Part shown: piece by piece, positions 25,301-40,182 of the stretch
Numbering within the stretch: position 1 is the first letter of the stretch
Layout of the letters: each line of letters starts with the position of its first letter
Assembly: GCA_963170055.1 (NCBI GenBank)
Contig: CAUJGJ010000467.1
Coordinates: 526,001 to 590,000 of the forward strand
Direction of reading: 5' to 3'
Source of the DNA: Halisarca cf. caerulea
Taxonomy: Eukaryota; Porifera; Demospongiae; Chondrillida; Halisarcidae
Length of the DNA: 64,000 nt
Translations under genes and position numbers: made by a program
Notes under the pieces: model-generated
Seen by the model: only the letters and a program-made list of their open reading frames with translations
Databases searched by the model: none
What the model was told of the DNA's origin: nothing

Positions 25301-28300
25301 CACGCACATTCCCAGTGGACACACATGAAGTTTCTGAAGGGCTGTGGGCACATTTGCGTAGTGTTGGATATATTGGTGCTAATACCAATATTTGGCACTA
25401 GCACCACGCACATTCCCAGTGGACACACATGAAGTTTCTGAAGTGCTGTGGGCGTATTTGTGTAGTGTTGGATATGCTGGTGCTAATACCAATATTTGGC
25501 ACTAGCACCACGCACATTCCCAGTGGACACACATGAAGTTTCTTAACTGCTGTTGGCGTATTTGTGGAGTGTTGGTTATGCTAGTGCTAATACCAATATT
25601 TGGCACTAGCACAACACATATTCCCAGTGGACACACATGAAGTTTCTTAGTTGCTGTGGGCGTATTTGTGTAGTGTTGGATATGCTGGTGCTAATACCAA
25701 TATTTGGCACTAGCACCACGCACATTCCCAGTGGACACACATGAAGTTTCTGAAGTGCTGTAGCCGTATTTGTGTAGTGTTGGATATGCTGGTGCTAATA
25801 CCAATATTTGGGAATAGGACCACGCACATTCCCAATTGACACACATGAAGTTTCTGAACTGCTGTGAGCGTATTTGTGTAGTGTTGGATTTGCTGGTGCT
25901 AATACCAATATTTGGCACTAGCACCACGCACATTCCCAGTGGACACACATGAAGTTACTTAACAACTGTGGGGTTATTTGTGTAATGTTGGATATGCTGG
26001 TGCTAATACCAATATTTGGCACTAGCACTACGCACATTACCAGAGGACACACATGAAGTTTCTTAACTACTGTAGGCGTATTTGTGTAGTGTTGGATATG
26101 CTGGTGCTAATACCAATATTTGGCACTAGCACAACGCACATTCCCAGTGGACACACATGAAGTTTCTTAACTGCTGTGGGCGTATTTGTGTAGTGTTGGA
26201 TATGCTGGTGCTAATACCAATATTTGGCACTAGCACAACGCACATTCCCAGTGGACACACATGAAGTTTCTGAAGTGCTGTGGGCGTATTTGTGTAGTGT
26301 TGGATATGCTGGTGCTAATACCAATATTTGGCACTAGCACCACGCACATTCCCAGTGGACACACATGAAGTTTTTGTAGTGCTGTGGGTGTATTTGTGTA
26401 GATTTGGATATGCTGGTGCTAATACCAATATTTGGCACTAGCACCACGCACATTCCCAGTGGACACACATGAAGTTTCTGGATTGCTGTAGCCGTATTTG
26501 TGTAGTGTTGGATATGCTGGTGCTAATACCAATATTTGGTAATAGGACCACGCACATTCCCAATTGACACACATGAAGTTTCTGAACTGCTGTGAGCGTA
26601 TTTGTGCAGTGTTGGATATGCTGGTGCTAATACCAATATTTGGCACTAGCACCACGCACATTCCCAGTGGACACACATGAAGTTTCTTAACAACTGTGGG
26701 CGTATTTGTGTAATGTTGGATATGCTGGTGCTAATACCAATATTTGGCACTAGCACCACGCACATTCCCAGTGGACACACATGAAGTTTCTGAAGTGCTG
26801 TGGGCGTATTTGTGTAGTGTTGGATATGCTGGTGCTAATACCAATATTTGGCACTAGCACCACGCACATTCCCCTTGGACACACATGAAGTTTCTTAACT
26901 GCTGTTGGCGTATTTGTGTAGAGTTGGTTATGCTAGTGCTAATACCAATATTTGGCACTAGCACCACACACATTCCCAGTGGACACACATGAAGTTTCTT
27001 AACTTCTGTGGGCATATTTGTGTAGTGTTGGATATGCTGGTGCTAATACCAATATTTGGCACTAGCACCACGCACATTCCCAGTGGACACACATGAAGTT
27101 TCTGAAGTGCTGTAGGCGTATTTGTGTAGTGTTGGATATGCTGGTGCTAATACCAATATTTGGCACTAGCACCACGCACATTCCCAGTGGACACACATGA
27201 AGTTTCTGAAGTGCTGTGGGCGTATTTGTGTAGTGTTGGATATGCTGGTGCTAATACCAATATTTGGCACTAGCACCACGCACATTCCCAGTGGACACAC
27301 ATAAAGTTTCTTAACTAATGTGGGCGTATTTGTGTAGTGTTGGATATGTTGGTGCTAATACCAATATTTGGCACTAGCACCACGCACATTCCCAGTGGAC
27401 ACACATGAAGTTTCTGAAATGCTGTGGGCGTATTTGTGTAGTGTTGGATATGCTGATGCTAATACCATTATTTAGCACTAGCACCACGCACATTACCAGA
27501 GGACACACATAAAGTTTCTTAACTACTGTAGGCGTATTTGTGTAATGTTGGATATGCTGGTGCTAATACCATTATTTGGCACTAGCACCTCGCTCAATCC
27601 CAGTGGACACACATGACCTTTCTGAAGTGCTGTGGGCGTATTTGTGTAGTGCTGGATATGCTGGTGCTAATACCAATATTTGGCACTAGCACCACGCACA
27701 TTCCCAGTGGACACACATGAAGTTTCTTAAGTGCTGTGGGCGTATTTGTGTAGTGTTGGATATGCTGGTGCTAATACCAATATTTGGCACTAGCACCACG
27801 CACATTCCCAGTGGACACACATGAAGTTTCTTAACTTCTGTTGGCGTATTTGTGGAGTGTTGGTTATGCTAGTGCTAATACAAATATTTGGCACTAGCAC
27901 CACACATATTCCCAGTGGACACACATGAAGTTTCTTAGTTGCTGTGGGCGTATTTGTGTAGTGTTGGATATGCTGGTGCTAATAACAATATTTGGCACTA
28001 ACACCACGCACATTCCCAGTGGACACACATGAAGTTTCTGAAGTGCTGTAGCCGTATTTGTGTAGTGTTGGATATGCTGGTGCTAATACCAATATTTGGC
28101 ACTAGCACCACGCACATTCCCAGTGGACACACATGAAGTTACTTAACAACTGTGGGGTTATTTGTGTAATGTTGGATATGCTGGTGCTAATACCAATATT
28201 TGGCACTAGCACTACGCACATTACCAGAGGACACACATGAAGTTTCTTAACTACTGTAGGCGTATTTGTGTAATGTTGGATATGCTGGTGCTAATACCAT

Positions 28301-30180
28301 TATTTGGCACTAGCACCTCGCACAATCCCAGTGGACACACATGACCTTTCTGAATTGCTGTGAGCGTATTTGTGTAGTGCTGGATATGCTGGTGCTAATA
28401 CCAATATTTGGCACTAGCACCACGCACATTCCCAGTGGACACACATGAAGTTTCTTAAGTGCTGTGGGCGTATTTCTGTAGTGTTGGATATGCTGGTGCT
28501 AATACCAATATTTGGCACTAGCACCACGCACATTCCCAGTGGACACACATGAAGTTTCTTAAATGCTGTGGGCGTATTTGTGTAATGTTGGATATGCTGG
28601 TGCTAATACCAATATTTGGCACTAGCACCACGCACATTCCCAGTGGACACACATGAAGTTTCTGAAATGCTGTGGGAGTATTTGTGTAGTGTTGGATATG
28701 CTGGTGCTAATACCATTATTTGGCATTAGCACCACGCACATTCCCAGTGGACACACATGAAGTTTCTTAACTACTGTGGGCGTATTTGTGTAATGTTGGA
28801 TATGCTGGTGCTAATACCATTATTTGGCACTAGCACCTCACACAATCTCAGTGGACACACATGACCTTTCTGAAGTGCTGTGGGCGTATTTGTGTAGTGT
28901 TGGATATGCTGGTGCTAATACCAATATTTGGCACTAGACCAAGCACATTCCCAGTGGACACACATGACCTTTCTGAAGTGCTGTGGGCGTATTTGTGTAG
29001 TGTTGATATGCTGGTGCTAATACCAATATTTGGCACTAGCACCATGCACATTCCCAGTGGATACACATGAAGTTTCTTCACTGCAGTGGGCGTATTTGTG
29101 TAGTGTTGGATATGCTGGTGCTAATACCAATATTTGGCACTAGCACCACGCACATTCCCAGTGGACACACATGAAGTTTCTGAAGTGCTGTGGGCATATT
29201 TGTGTAGTGTTGGATATGCTGGTGCTAATACCATTATTTGGCATTAGCACCACGCACATTCCCAGTGGACACACATGAAGTTTCTTAACTACTGTGGGCG
29301 TATTTGTGTAATGTTGGATATGCTGGTGCTAATACCATTATTTGGCACTAGCACCTCACACAATCTCAGTGGACACACATGACCTTTCTGAAGTTCTGTG
29401 GGCGTATTTGTGTAGTGTTGGATATGCTGGTGCTAATACCAATATTTGGCACTAGCACCACGCACATTCCCAGTGGACACACATGAAGTTTCTTAACTAC
29501 TGTGGGCGTATTTGTGTAGTGTTGGATATGCTAATGCTAATACCAATATTTGGCACTAGCACCACGCACATTCCCAGTGGACACACATGACCTTTCTGAA
29601 GTGCTGTGGGAGTATTTGTGTAGTGTTGATATGCTGGTGCTAATACCAATATTTGGCACTAGCACCATGCACATTCCCAGTGGATACACATGAATTTTCT
29701 TCACTGCAGTGGGCGTATTTGTGTAGTGTTGGATATGCTGGTGCTAATACCAATATTTGGCACTAGCACCACGCACATTCCCAGTGGACACACATGAAGT
29801 TTCTGAAATGCTGTGGGCGTATTTGTGTAGTGTTGGATATGCTGGTGCTAATACCATTATTTGGCACTAGCACCTCACACAATCTCAGTTGACACACATG
29901 ACCTTTCTGAAGTGCTGTGGGCGTATTTGTGTAGTGTTGGATATGCTGGTGCTAATACCAATATTTGGCACTAGCACCACGCACATTCCCAGTGGACACA
30001 CATGAAGTTTCTTAACTACTGTGGGCGTATTTGTGTAGTGTTGGATATGCTGGTGCTAATACCAATATTTGGCACTAGCACCACGCACATTCCCAGAGGA
30101 CACACATGAAGTTACTTAACAACTGTGGGGTTATTTGTGTAATGTTGGATATGCTGGTGCTAATACCAATATTTGGCACT

Positions 30181-32260
30181 AGCACTACGCACATTACCAG
30201 AGGACACACATGAAGTTTCTTAACTACTGTAGGCGTATTTGTGTAATGTTGGATATGCTGGTGCTAATACCATTATTTGGCACTAGCACCTCGCACAATC
30301 CCAGTGGACACACATGACCTTTCTGAATTGCTGTGGGCGTATTTGTGTAGTGCTGGATATGCTGGTGCTAATACCAATATTTGGCACTAGCACCACGCAC
30401 ATTCCCAGTGGACACACATGAAGTTTCTTAAGTGCTGTGGGCGTATTTGTGTAGTGTTGGATATGCTGGTGCTAATACCAATATTTGGCACTAGCACCAC
30501 GCACATTCCCAGTGGACACACATGAAGTTTCTTAAATGCTGTGGGCGTATTTGTGTAATGTTGGATATGCTGGTGCTAATACCAATATTTGGCACTAGCA
30601 CCACGCACATTCCCAGTGGACACACATGAAGTTTCTGAAATGCTGTGGGAGTATTTGTGTAGTGTTGGATATGCTGGTGCTAATACCATTATTTGGCATT
30701 AGCACCACGCACATTCCCAGTGGACACACATGAAGTTTCTTAACTACTGTGGGCGTATTTGTGTAATGTTGGATATGCTGGTGCTAATACCATTATTTGG
30801 CACTAGCACCTCACACAATCTCAGTGGACACACATGACCTTTCTGAAGTGCTGTGGGCGTATTTGTGTAGTGTTGGATATGCTGGTGCTAATACCAATAT
30901 TTGGCACTAGCACCACGCACATTCCCAGTGGACACACATGAAGTTTCTTAAGTGCTGTGGGCGTATTTGTGTAGTGTTGGATATGCTGGTGCTAATACCA
31001 ATATTTGGTACTAGCACCACGCACATTCCCAGTGGACACACATGAAGTTTCTTAACTGCTGTTGGCGTATTTGTGGAGTGTTGGTTATGCTAGTGCTAAT
31101 ACAAATATTTGGCACTAGCACCACACATATTCCCAGTGGACACACATGAAGTTTCTTAGTTGCTGTGGGCGTATTTGTGTAGTGTTGGATATGCTGGTGC
31201 TAATAACAATATTTGGCACTAGCACCACGCACATTCCCAGTGGACACACATGAAGTTTCTGAAGTGCTGTAGCCGTATTTGTGTAGTGTTGGATATGCTG
31301 GTGCTAATACCAATATTTGGCACTAGCACCACGCACATTCCCAGTGGACACACATAAAGTTACTTAACAACTGTGGGGTTATTTGTGTAATGTTGGATAT
31401 GCTGGTGCTAATACCAATATTTGGCACTAGCACTACGCACATTACCAGAGGACACACATGAAGTTTCTTAACTACTGTAGGCGTATTTGTGTAATGTTGG
31501 ATATGCTGGTGCTAATACCATTATTTGGCACTAGCACCTCGCACAATCCCAGTGGACACACATGACCTTTCTGAATTGCTGTGAGCGTATTTGTGTAGTG
31601 CTGGATATGCTGGTGCTAATACCAATATTTGGCACTAGCACCACGCACATTCCCAGTGGACACACATGAAGTTTCTTAAGTGCTGTGGGCGTATTTCTGT
31701 AGTGTTGGATATGCTGGTGCTAATACCAATATTTGGCACTAGCACCACGCACATTCCCAGTGGACACACATGAAGTTTCTTAAATGCTGTGGGCGTATTT
31801 GTGTAATGTTGGATATGCTGGTGCTAATACCAATATTTGGCACTAGCACCACGCACATTCCCAGTGGACACACATGAAGTTTCTGAAATGCTGTGGGAGT
31901 ATTTGTGTAGTGTTGGATATGCTGGTGCTAATACCATTATTTGGCATTAGCACCACGCACATTCCCAGTGGACACACATGAAGTTTCATAACTACTGTGG
32001 GCGTATTTGTGTAATGTTGGATATGCTGGTGCTAATACCATTATTTGGCACTAGCACCTCACACAATCTCAGTGGACACACATGACCTTTCTGAAGTGCT
32101 GTGGGCGTATTTGTGTAGTGTTGGATATGCTGGTGCTAATACCAATATTTGGCACTAGCACCACGCACATTCCCAGTGGACACACATGAAGTTTCTTAAC
32201 TACTGTGGGCGTATTTGTGTAGTGTTGGATATGCTGGTGCTAATACCAATATTTGGCACT
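30181..32260. repeat. 2,080-bp (20-monomer) higher-order repeat, copy 1
   Basis: Recurs head to tail at 32,261-34,340 with an offset of exactly 20 x 104. Shared private variants include GTATTTCTGTAG (31,691 and 33,771), AGTTTCATAACTAC (31,982 and 34,062), CACATAAAGTTACTTAAC (31,351 and 33,431) and the GAGTGTTGGTTATGCTAG monomer (31,077 and 33,157). Related sequence at ~28,141 is offset by 1,972 bp from ~30,113, so an older 19-monomer version precedes it. Confidence 0.88.
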
Positions 32261-34340
32261 AGCACTACGCACATTACCAGAGGACACACATGAAGTTTCT
32301 TAACTACTGTAGGCGTATTTGTGTAATGTTGGATATGCTGGTGCTAATACCATTATTTGGCACTAGCACCTCGCACAATCCCAGTGGACACACATGACCT
32401 TTCTGAATTGCTGTGGGCGTATTTGTGTAGTGCTGGATATGCTGGTGCTAATACCAATATTTGGCACTAGCACCACGCACATTCCCAGTGGACACACATG
32501 AAGTTTCTTAAGTGCTGTGGGCGTATTTGTGTAGTGTTGGATATGCTGGTGCTAATACCAATATTTGGCACTAGCACCACGCACATTCCCAGTGGACACA
32601 CATGAAGTTTCTTAAATGCTGTGGGCGTATTTGTGTAATGTTGGATATGCTGGTGCTAATACCAATATTTGGCACTAGCACCACGCACATTCCCAGTGGA
32701 CACACATGAAGTTTCTGAAATGCTGTGGGAGTATTTGTGTAGTGTTGGATATGCTGGTGCTAATACCATTATTTGGCATTAGCACCACGCACATTCCCAG
32801 TGGACACACATGAAGTTTCTTAACTACTGTGGGCGTATTTGTGTAATGTTGGATATGCTGGTGCTAATACCATTATTTGGCACTAGCACCTCACACAATC
32901 TCAGTGGACACACATGACCTTTCTGAAGTGCTGTGGGCGTATTTGTGTAGTGTTGGATATGCTGGTGCTAATACCAATATTTGGCACTAGCACCACGCAC
33001 ATTCCCAGTGGACACACATGAAGTTTCTTAAGTGCTGTGGGCGTATTTGTGTAGTGTTGGATATGCTGGTGCTAAAACCAATATTTGGTACTAGCACCAC
33101 GCACATTCCCAGTGGACACACATGAAGTTTCTTAACTGCTGTTGGCGTATTTGTGGAGTGTTGGTTATGCTAGTGCTAATACAAATATTTGGCACTAGCA
33201 CCACACATATTCCCAGTGGACACACATGAAGTTTCTTAGTTGCTGTGGGCGTATTTGTGTAGTGTTGGATATGCTGGTGCTAATAACAATATTTGGCACT
33301 AGCACCACGCACATTCCCAGTGGACACACATGAAGTTTCTGAAGTGCTGTAGCCGTATTTGTGTAGTGTTGGATATGCTGGTGCTAATACCAATATTTGG
33401 CACTAGCACCACGCACATTCCCAGTGGACACACATAAAGTTACTTAACAACTGTGGGGTTATTTGTGTAATGTTGGATATGCTGGTGCTAATACCAATAT
33501 TTGGCACTAGCACTACGCACATTACCAGAGGACACACATGAAGTTTCTTAACTACTGTAGGCGTATTTGTGTAATGTTGGATATGCTGGTGCTAATACCA
33601 TTATTTGGCACTAGCACCTCGCACAATCCCAGTGGACACACATGACCTTTCTGAATTGCTGTGAGCGTATTTGTGTAGTGCTGGATATGCTGGTGCTAAT
33701 ACCAATATTTGGCACTAGCACCACGCACATTCCCAGTGGACACACATGAAGTTTCTTAAGTGCTGTGGGCGTATTTCTGTAGTGTTGGATATGCTGGTGC
33801 TAATACCAATATTTGGCACTAGCACCACGCACATTCCCAGTGGACACACATGAAGTTTCTTAAATGCTGTGGGCGTATTTGTGTAATGTTGGATATGCTG
33901 GTGCTAATACCAATATTTGGCACTAGCACCACGCACATTCCCAGTGGACACACATGAAGTTTCTGAAATGCTGTGGGAGTATTTGTGTAGTGTTGGATAT
34001 GCTGGTGCTAATACCATTATTTGGCATTAGCACCACGCACATTCCCAGTGGACACACATGAAGTTTCATAACTACTGTGGGCGTATTTGTGTAATGTTGG
34101 ATATGCTGGTGCTAATACCATTATTTGGCACTAGCACCTCACACAATCTCAGTGGACACACATGACCTTTCTGAAGTGCTGTGGGCGTATTTGTGTAGTG
34201 TTGGATATGCTGGTGCTAATACCAATATTTGGCACTAGCACCACGCACATTCCCAGTGGACACACATGAAGTTTCTTAACTACTGTGGGCGTATTTGTGT
34301 AGTGTTGGATATGCTGGTGCTAATACCAATATTTGGCACT
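32261..34340. repeat. 2,080-bp higher-order repeat, copy 2
   Basis: Tandem copy of 30,181-32,260. I noticed few differences, for example GCTAAAACC near 33,073 for GCTAATACC. The copy ends at ~34,340, where CACTAGACCAAGC replaces CACTAGCACTACG. Confidence 0.88.
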
Positions 34341-36238
34341 AGACCAAGCACATTCCCAGTGGACACACATGACCTTTCTGAAGTGCTGTGGGCGTATTTG
34401 TGTAGTGTTGATATGCTGGTGCTAATACAAATATTTGGCACTAGGACCATGCACATTCCCAGTGGATACACATGAAGTTTCTTCACTGCAGTGGGCGTAT
34501 TTGTGTAGTGTTGGATATGCTGGTGCTAATACCAATATTTGGCACTAGCACCACGCACATTCCCAGTGGACACACATGAAGTTTCTGAAGTGCTGTGGGC
34601 ATATTTGTGTAGTGTTGGATATGCTGGTGCTAATACCATTATTTGGCATTAGCACCACGCACATTCCCAGTGGACACACATGAAGTTTCTTAACTACTGT
34701 GGGCGTATTTGTGTAATGTTGGATATGCTGGTGCTAATACCATTATTTGGCACTAGCACCTCACACAATCTCAGTGGACACACTAGACCTTTCTGAAGTT
34801 CTGTGGGCGTATTTGTGTAGTGTTGGATATGCTGGTGCTAATACCAATATTTGGCACTAGCACCACGCACATTCCCAGTGGACACACATGAAGTTTCTTA
34901 ACTACTGTGGGCGTATTTGTGTAGTGTTGGATATGCTAATGCTAATACCAATATTTGGCACTAGCACCACGCACATTCCCAGTGGACACACATGACCTTT
35001 CTGAAGTGCTGTGGGCGTATTTGTGTAGTGTTGATATGCTGGTGCTAATACCAATATTTGGCACTAGCACCATGCACATTCCCAGTGGATACACATGAAT
35101 TTTCTTCACTGCAGTGGGCGTATTTGTGTAGTGTTGGATATGCTGGTGCTAATACCAATATTTGGCACTAGCACCACGCACATTCCCAGTGGACACACAT
35201 GAAGTTTCTGAAATGCTGTGGGCGTATTTGTGTAGTGTTGGATATGCTGGTGCTAATACCATTATTTGGCACTAGCACCTCACACAATCTCAGTTGACAC
35301 ACATGACCTTTCTGAAGTGCTGTGGGCGTATTTGTGTAGTGTTGGATATGCTGGTGCTAATACCAATATTTGGCACTAGCACCACGCACATTCCCAGTGG
35401 ACACACATGAAGTTTCTTAACTACTGTGGGCGTATTTGTGTAGTGTTGGATATGCTGGTGCTAATACCAATATTTGGCACTAGCACCACGCACATTCCCA
35501 GTGGACACACATGAAGTTACTTAACGACTGTGGGGTTATTTGTGTAATGTTGGATATGCTGGTGCTAATACCAATATTTGGCACTAGCACTACGCACATT
35601 ACCAGAGGACACACATGAAGTTTCTTAACTACTGTAGGCGTATTTGTGTAATGTTGGATATGCTGGTGCTAATACCATTATTTGGCACTAGCACCTCGCA
35701 CAATCCCAGTGGACACACATGACCTTTCTGAATTGCTGTGGGCGTATTTGTGTAGTGCTGGATATGCTGGTGCTAATACCAATATTTGGCACTAGCACCA
35801 CGCACATTCCCAGTGGACACACATGAAGTTTCTTAAGTGCTGTGGGCGTATTTGTGTAGTGTTGGATATGCTGGTGCTAATACCAATATTTGGCACTAGC
35901 ACCACGCACATTCCCAGTGGACACACATGAAGTTTCTTAAATGCTGTGGGCGTATTTGTGTAATGTTGGATATGCTGGTGCTAATACCAATATTTGGCAC
36001 TAGCACCACGCACATTCCCAGTGGACACACATGAAGTTTCTGAAATGCTGTGGGAGTATTTGTGTAGTGTTGGATATGCTGGTGCTAATACCATTATTTG
36101 GCATTAGCACCTCACACAATCTCAGTGGACACACATGACCTTTCTGAAGTGCTGTGGGCGTATTTGTGTAGTGTTGGATATGCTGGTGCTAATACCAATA
36201 TTTGGCACTAGCACCACGCACATTCCCAGTGGACACAC

Positions 36239-38210
36239 ATGAAGTTTCTTAACTACTGTGGGCGTATTTGTGTAGTGTTGGATATGCTGGTGCTAATACC
36301 AATATTTGGCACTAGACCAAGCACATTCCCAGTGGACACACATGACCTTTCTGAAGTGCTGTGGGCGTATTTGTGTAGTGTTGATATGCTGGTGCTAATA
36401 CCAATATTTGGCACTAGCACCATGCACATTCCCAGTGGATACACATGAAGTTTCTTCACTGCAGTGGGCGTATTTGTGTAGTGTTGGATATGCTGGTGCT
36501 AATACCAATATTTGGCACTAGCACCACGCACATTCCCAGTGGACACACATGAAGTTTCTGAAGTGCTGTGGGCATATTTGTGTAGTGTTGGATATGCTGG
36601 TGCTAATACCATTATTTGGCATTAGCACCACGCACATTCCCAGTGGACACACATGAAGTTTCTTAACTACTGTGGGCGTATTTGTGTAATGTTGGATATG
36701 CTGGTGCTAATACCATTATTTGGCACTAGCACCTCACACAATCTCAGTGGACACACATGACCTTTCTGAAGTTCTGTGGGCGTATTTGTGTAGTGTTGGA
36801 TATGCTGGTGCTAATACCAATATTTGGCACTAGCACCACGCACATTCCCAGTGGACACACATGAAGTTTCTTAACTACTGTGGGCGTATTTGTGTAGTGT
36901 TGGATATGCTGGTGCTAATACCAATATTTGGCACTAGCACCACGCACATTCCCAGTGGACACACATGAAGTTACTTAACAACTGTGGGGTTATTTGTGTA
37001 ATGTTGGATATGCTGGTGCTAATACCAATATTTGGCACTAGCACTACGCACATTACCAGAGGACACACATGAAGTTTCTTAACTACTGTAGGCGTATTTG
37101 TGTAATGTTGGATATGCTGGTGCTAATACCATTATTTGGCACTAGCACCTCGCACAATCCCAGTGGACACACATGACCTTTCTGAATTGCTGTGGGCGTA
37201 TTTGTGTAGTGCTGGATATGCTGGTGCTAATACCAATATTTGGCACTAGCACCACGCACATTCCCAGTGGACACACATGAAGTTTCTTAAGTGCTGTGGG
37301 CGTATTTGTGTAGTGTTGGATATGCTGGTGCTAATACCAATATTTGGCACTAGCACCACGCACATTCCCAGTGGACACACATGAAGTTTCTTAAATGCTG
37401 TGGGCGTATTTGTGTAATGTTGGATATGCTGGTGCTAATACCAATATTTGGCACTAGCACCACGCACATTCCCAGTGGACACACATGAAGTTTCTGAAAT
37501 GCTGTGGGAGTATTTGTGTAGTGTTGGATATGCTGGTGCTAATACCATTATTTGGCATTAGCACCACGCACATTCCCAGTGGACACACATGAAGTTTCTT
37601 AACTACTGTGGGCGTATTTGTGTAATGTTGGATATGCTGGTGCTAATACCATTATTTGGCACTAGCACCTCACACAATCTCAGTGGACACACATGACCTT
37701 TCTGAAGTGCTGTGGGCGTATTTGTGTAGTGTTGGATATGCTGGTGCTAATACCAATATTTGGCACTAGCACCACGCACATTCCCAGTGGACACACATGA
37801 AGTTTCTTAACTACTGTGGGCGTATTTGTGTAGTGTTGGATATGCTGGTGCTAATACCAATATTTGGCACTAGACCAAGCACATTCCCAGTGGACACACA
37901 TGACCTTTCTGAAGTGCTGTGGGCGTATTTGTGTAGTGTTGATATGCTGGTGCTAATACCAATATTTGGCACTAGCACCATGCACATTCCCAGTGGATAC
38001 ACATGAAGTTTCTTCACTGCAGTGGGCGTATTTGTGTAGTGTTGGATATGCTGGTGCTAATACCAATATTTGGCACTAGCACCACGCACATTCCCAGTGG
38101 ACACACATGAAGTTTCTGAAGTGCTGTGGGCATATTTGTGTAGTGTTGGATATGCTGGTGCTAATACCATTATTTGGCATTAGCACCACGCACATTCCCA
38201 GTGGACACAC
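36239..38210. repeat. 1,972-bp (19-monomer) higher-order repeat, copy 1
   Basis: Recurs at 38,211-40,182 at an offset of 1,972 bp. The anchor is the monomer pair with CACTAGACCAAGCAC and then GGATACACATGAAG/TTCACTGCAG, found at 36,239, 37,797, 38,211 and 39,769. The first and third, and the second and fourth, are each 1,972 apart. The first and second, and the third and fourth, are each 1,558 apart. A related copy starts at 34,266, 1,973 bp upstream of 36,239. Confidence 0.85.
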
Positions 38211-40182
38211 ATGAAGTTTCTTAACTACTGTGGGCGTATTTGTGTAGTGTTGGATATGCTGGTGCTAATACCAATATTTGGCACTAGACCAAGCACATTC
38301 CCAGTGGACACACATGACCTTTCTGAAGTGCTGTGGGCGTATTTGTGTAGTGTTGATATGCTGGTGCTAATACCAATATTTGGCACTAGCACCATGCACA
38401 TTCCCAGTGGATACACATGAAGTTTCTTCACTGCAGTGGGCGTATTTGTGTAGTGTTGGATATGCTGGTGCTAATACCAATATTTGGCACTAGCACCACG
38501 CACATTCCCAGTGGACACACATGAAGTTTCTGAAGTGCTGTGGGCATATTTGTGTAGTGTTGGATATGCTGGTGCTAATACCATTATTTGGCATTAGCAC
38601 CACGCACATTCCCAGTGGACACACATGAAGTTTCTTAACTACTGTGGGCGTATTTGTGTAATGTTGGATATGCTGGTGCTAATACCATTATTTGGCACTA
38701 GCACCTCACACAATCTCAGTGGACACACATGACCTTTCTGAAGTTCTGTGGGCGTATTTGTGTAGTGTTGGATATGCTGGTGCTAATACCAATATTTGGC
38801 ACTAGCACCACGCACATTCCCAGTGGACACACATGAAGTTTCTTAACTACTGTGGGCGTATTTGTGTAGTGTTGGATATGCTGGTGCTAATACCAATATT
38901 TGGCACTAGCACCACGCACATTCCCAGTGGACACACATGAAGTTACTTAACAACTGTGGGGTTATTTGTGTAATGTTGGATATGCTGGTGCTAATACCAA
39001 TATTTGGCACTAGCACTACGCACATTACCAGAGGACACACATGAAGTTTCTTAACTACTGTAGGCGTATTTGTGTAATGTTGGATATGCTGGTGCTAATA
39101 CCATTATTTGGCACTAGCACCTCGCACAATCCCAGTGGACACACATGACCTTTCTGAATTGCTGTGGGCGTATTTGTGTAGTGCTGGATATGCTGGTGCT
39201 AATACCAATATTTGGCACTAGCACCACGCACATTCCCAGTGGACACACATGAAGTTTCTTAAGTGCTGTGGGCGTATTTGTGTAGTGTTGGATATGCTGG
39301 TGCTAATACCAATATTTGGCACTAGCACCACGCACATTCCCAGTGGACACACATGAAGTTTCTTAAATGCTGTGGGCGTATTTGTGTAATGTTGGATATG
39401 CTGGTGCTAATACCAATATTTGGCACTAGCACCACGCACATTCCCAGTGGACACACATGAAGTTTCTGAAATGCTGTGGGAGTATTTGTGTAGTGTTGGA
39501 TATGCTGGTGCTAATACCATTATTTGGCATTAGCACCACGCACATTCCCAGTGGACACACATGAAGTTTCTTAACTACTGTGGGCGTATTTGTGTAATGT
39601 TGGATATGCTGGTGCTAATACCATTATTTGGCACTAGCACCTCACACAATCTCAGTGGACACACATGACCTTTCTGAAGTGCTGTGGGCGTATTTGTGTA
39701 GTGTTGGATATGCTGGTGCTAATACCAATATTTGGCACTAGCACCACGCACATTCCCAGTGGACACACATGAAGTTTCTTAACTACTGTGGGCGTATTTG
39801 TGTAGTGTTGGATATGCTGGTGCTAATACCAATATTTGGCACTAGACCAAGCACATTCCCAGTGGACACACATGACCTTTCTGAAGTGCTGTGGGCGTAT
39901 TTGTGTAGTGTTGATATGCTGGTGCTAATACCAATATTTGGCACTAGCACCATGCACATTCCCAGTGGATACACATGAAGTTTCTTCACTGCAGTGGGCG
40001 TATTTGTGTAGTGTTGGATATGCTGGTGCTAATACCAATATTTGGCACTAGCACCACGCACATTCCCAGTGGACACACATGAAGTTTCTGAAGTGCTGTG
40101 GGCATATTTGTGTAGTGTTGGATATGCTGGTGCTAATACCATTATTTGGCATTAGCACCACGCACATTCCCAGTGGACACAC
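38211..40182. repeat. 1,972-bp higher-order repeat, copy 2
   Basis: Tandem copy of 36,239-38,210, with the same order of GCATATTTG, CATTATTTGGCATTAGC, CTCACACAATCTCAG, AAGTTCTGTGGG and GTTACTTAACAACTG monomers. At 40,183 the following monomer has GTGTAATG where the one at 38,211 has GTGTAGTG, marking the junction. Confidence 0.84.

Larger units (their letters stand above)
13231..26700. repeat. Satellite zone B: GGGAATAGGACC / ATTCCCAATTG subfamily
   Basis: Zone B is marked by monomers carrying TTGGGAATAGGACC followed by CATTCCCAATTGACAC (about 17 copies, first at ~13,748 and last near-exact one at ~25,808, with a GGTAATAGG relative near 26,537). Other markers are GTAGCCGTATT, GGGCGCATTTGCGTAG, TTTTTGTAGTGTTGGATATATTGG, CACACATATTCCC with TTAGTTGCTG, and GTTACTTAACAACTGTGGGG. 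The same ordered set recurs many times at offsets that are near-multiples of 104, so the zone is a mosaic of higher-order repeats rather than a random mixture of monomers. Confidence 0.82.
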
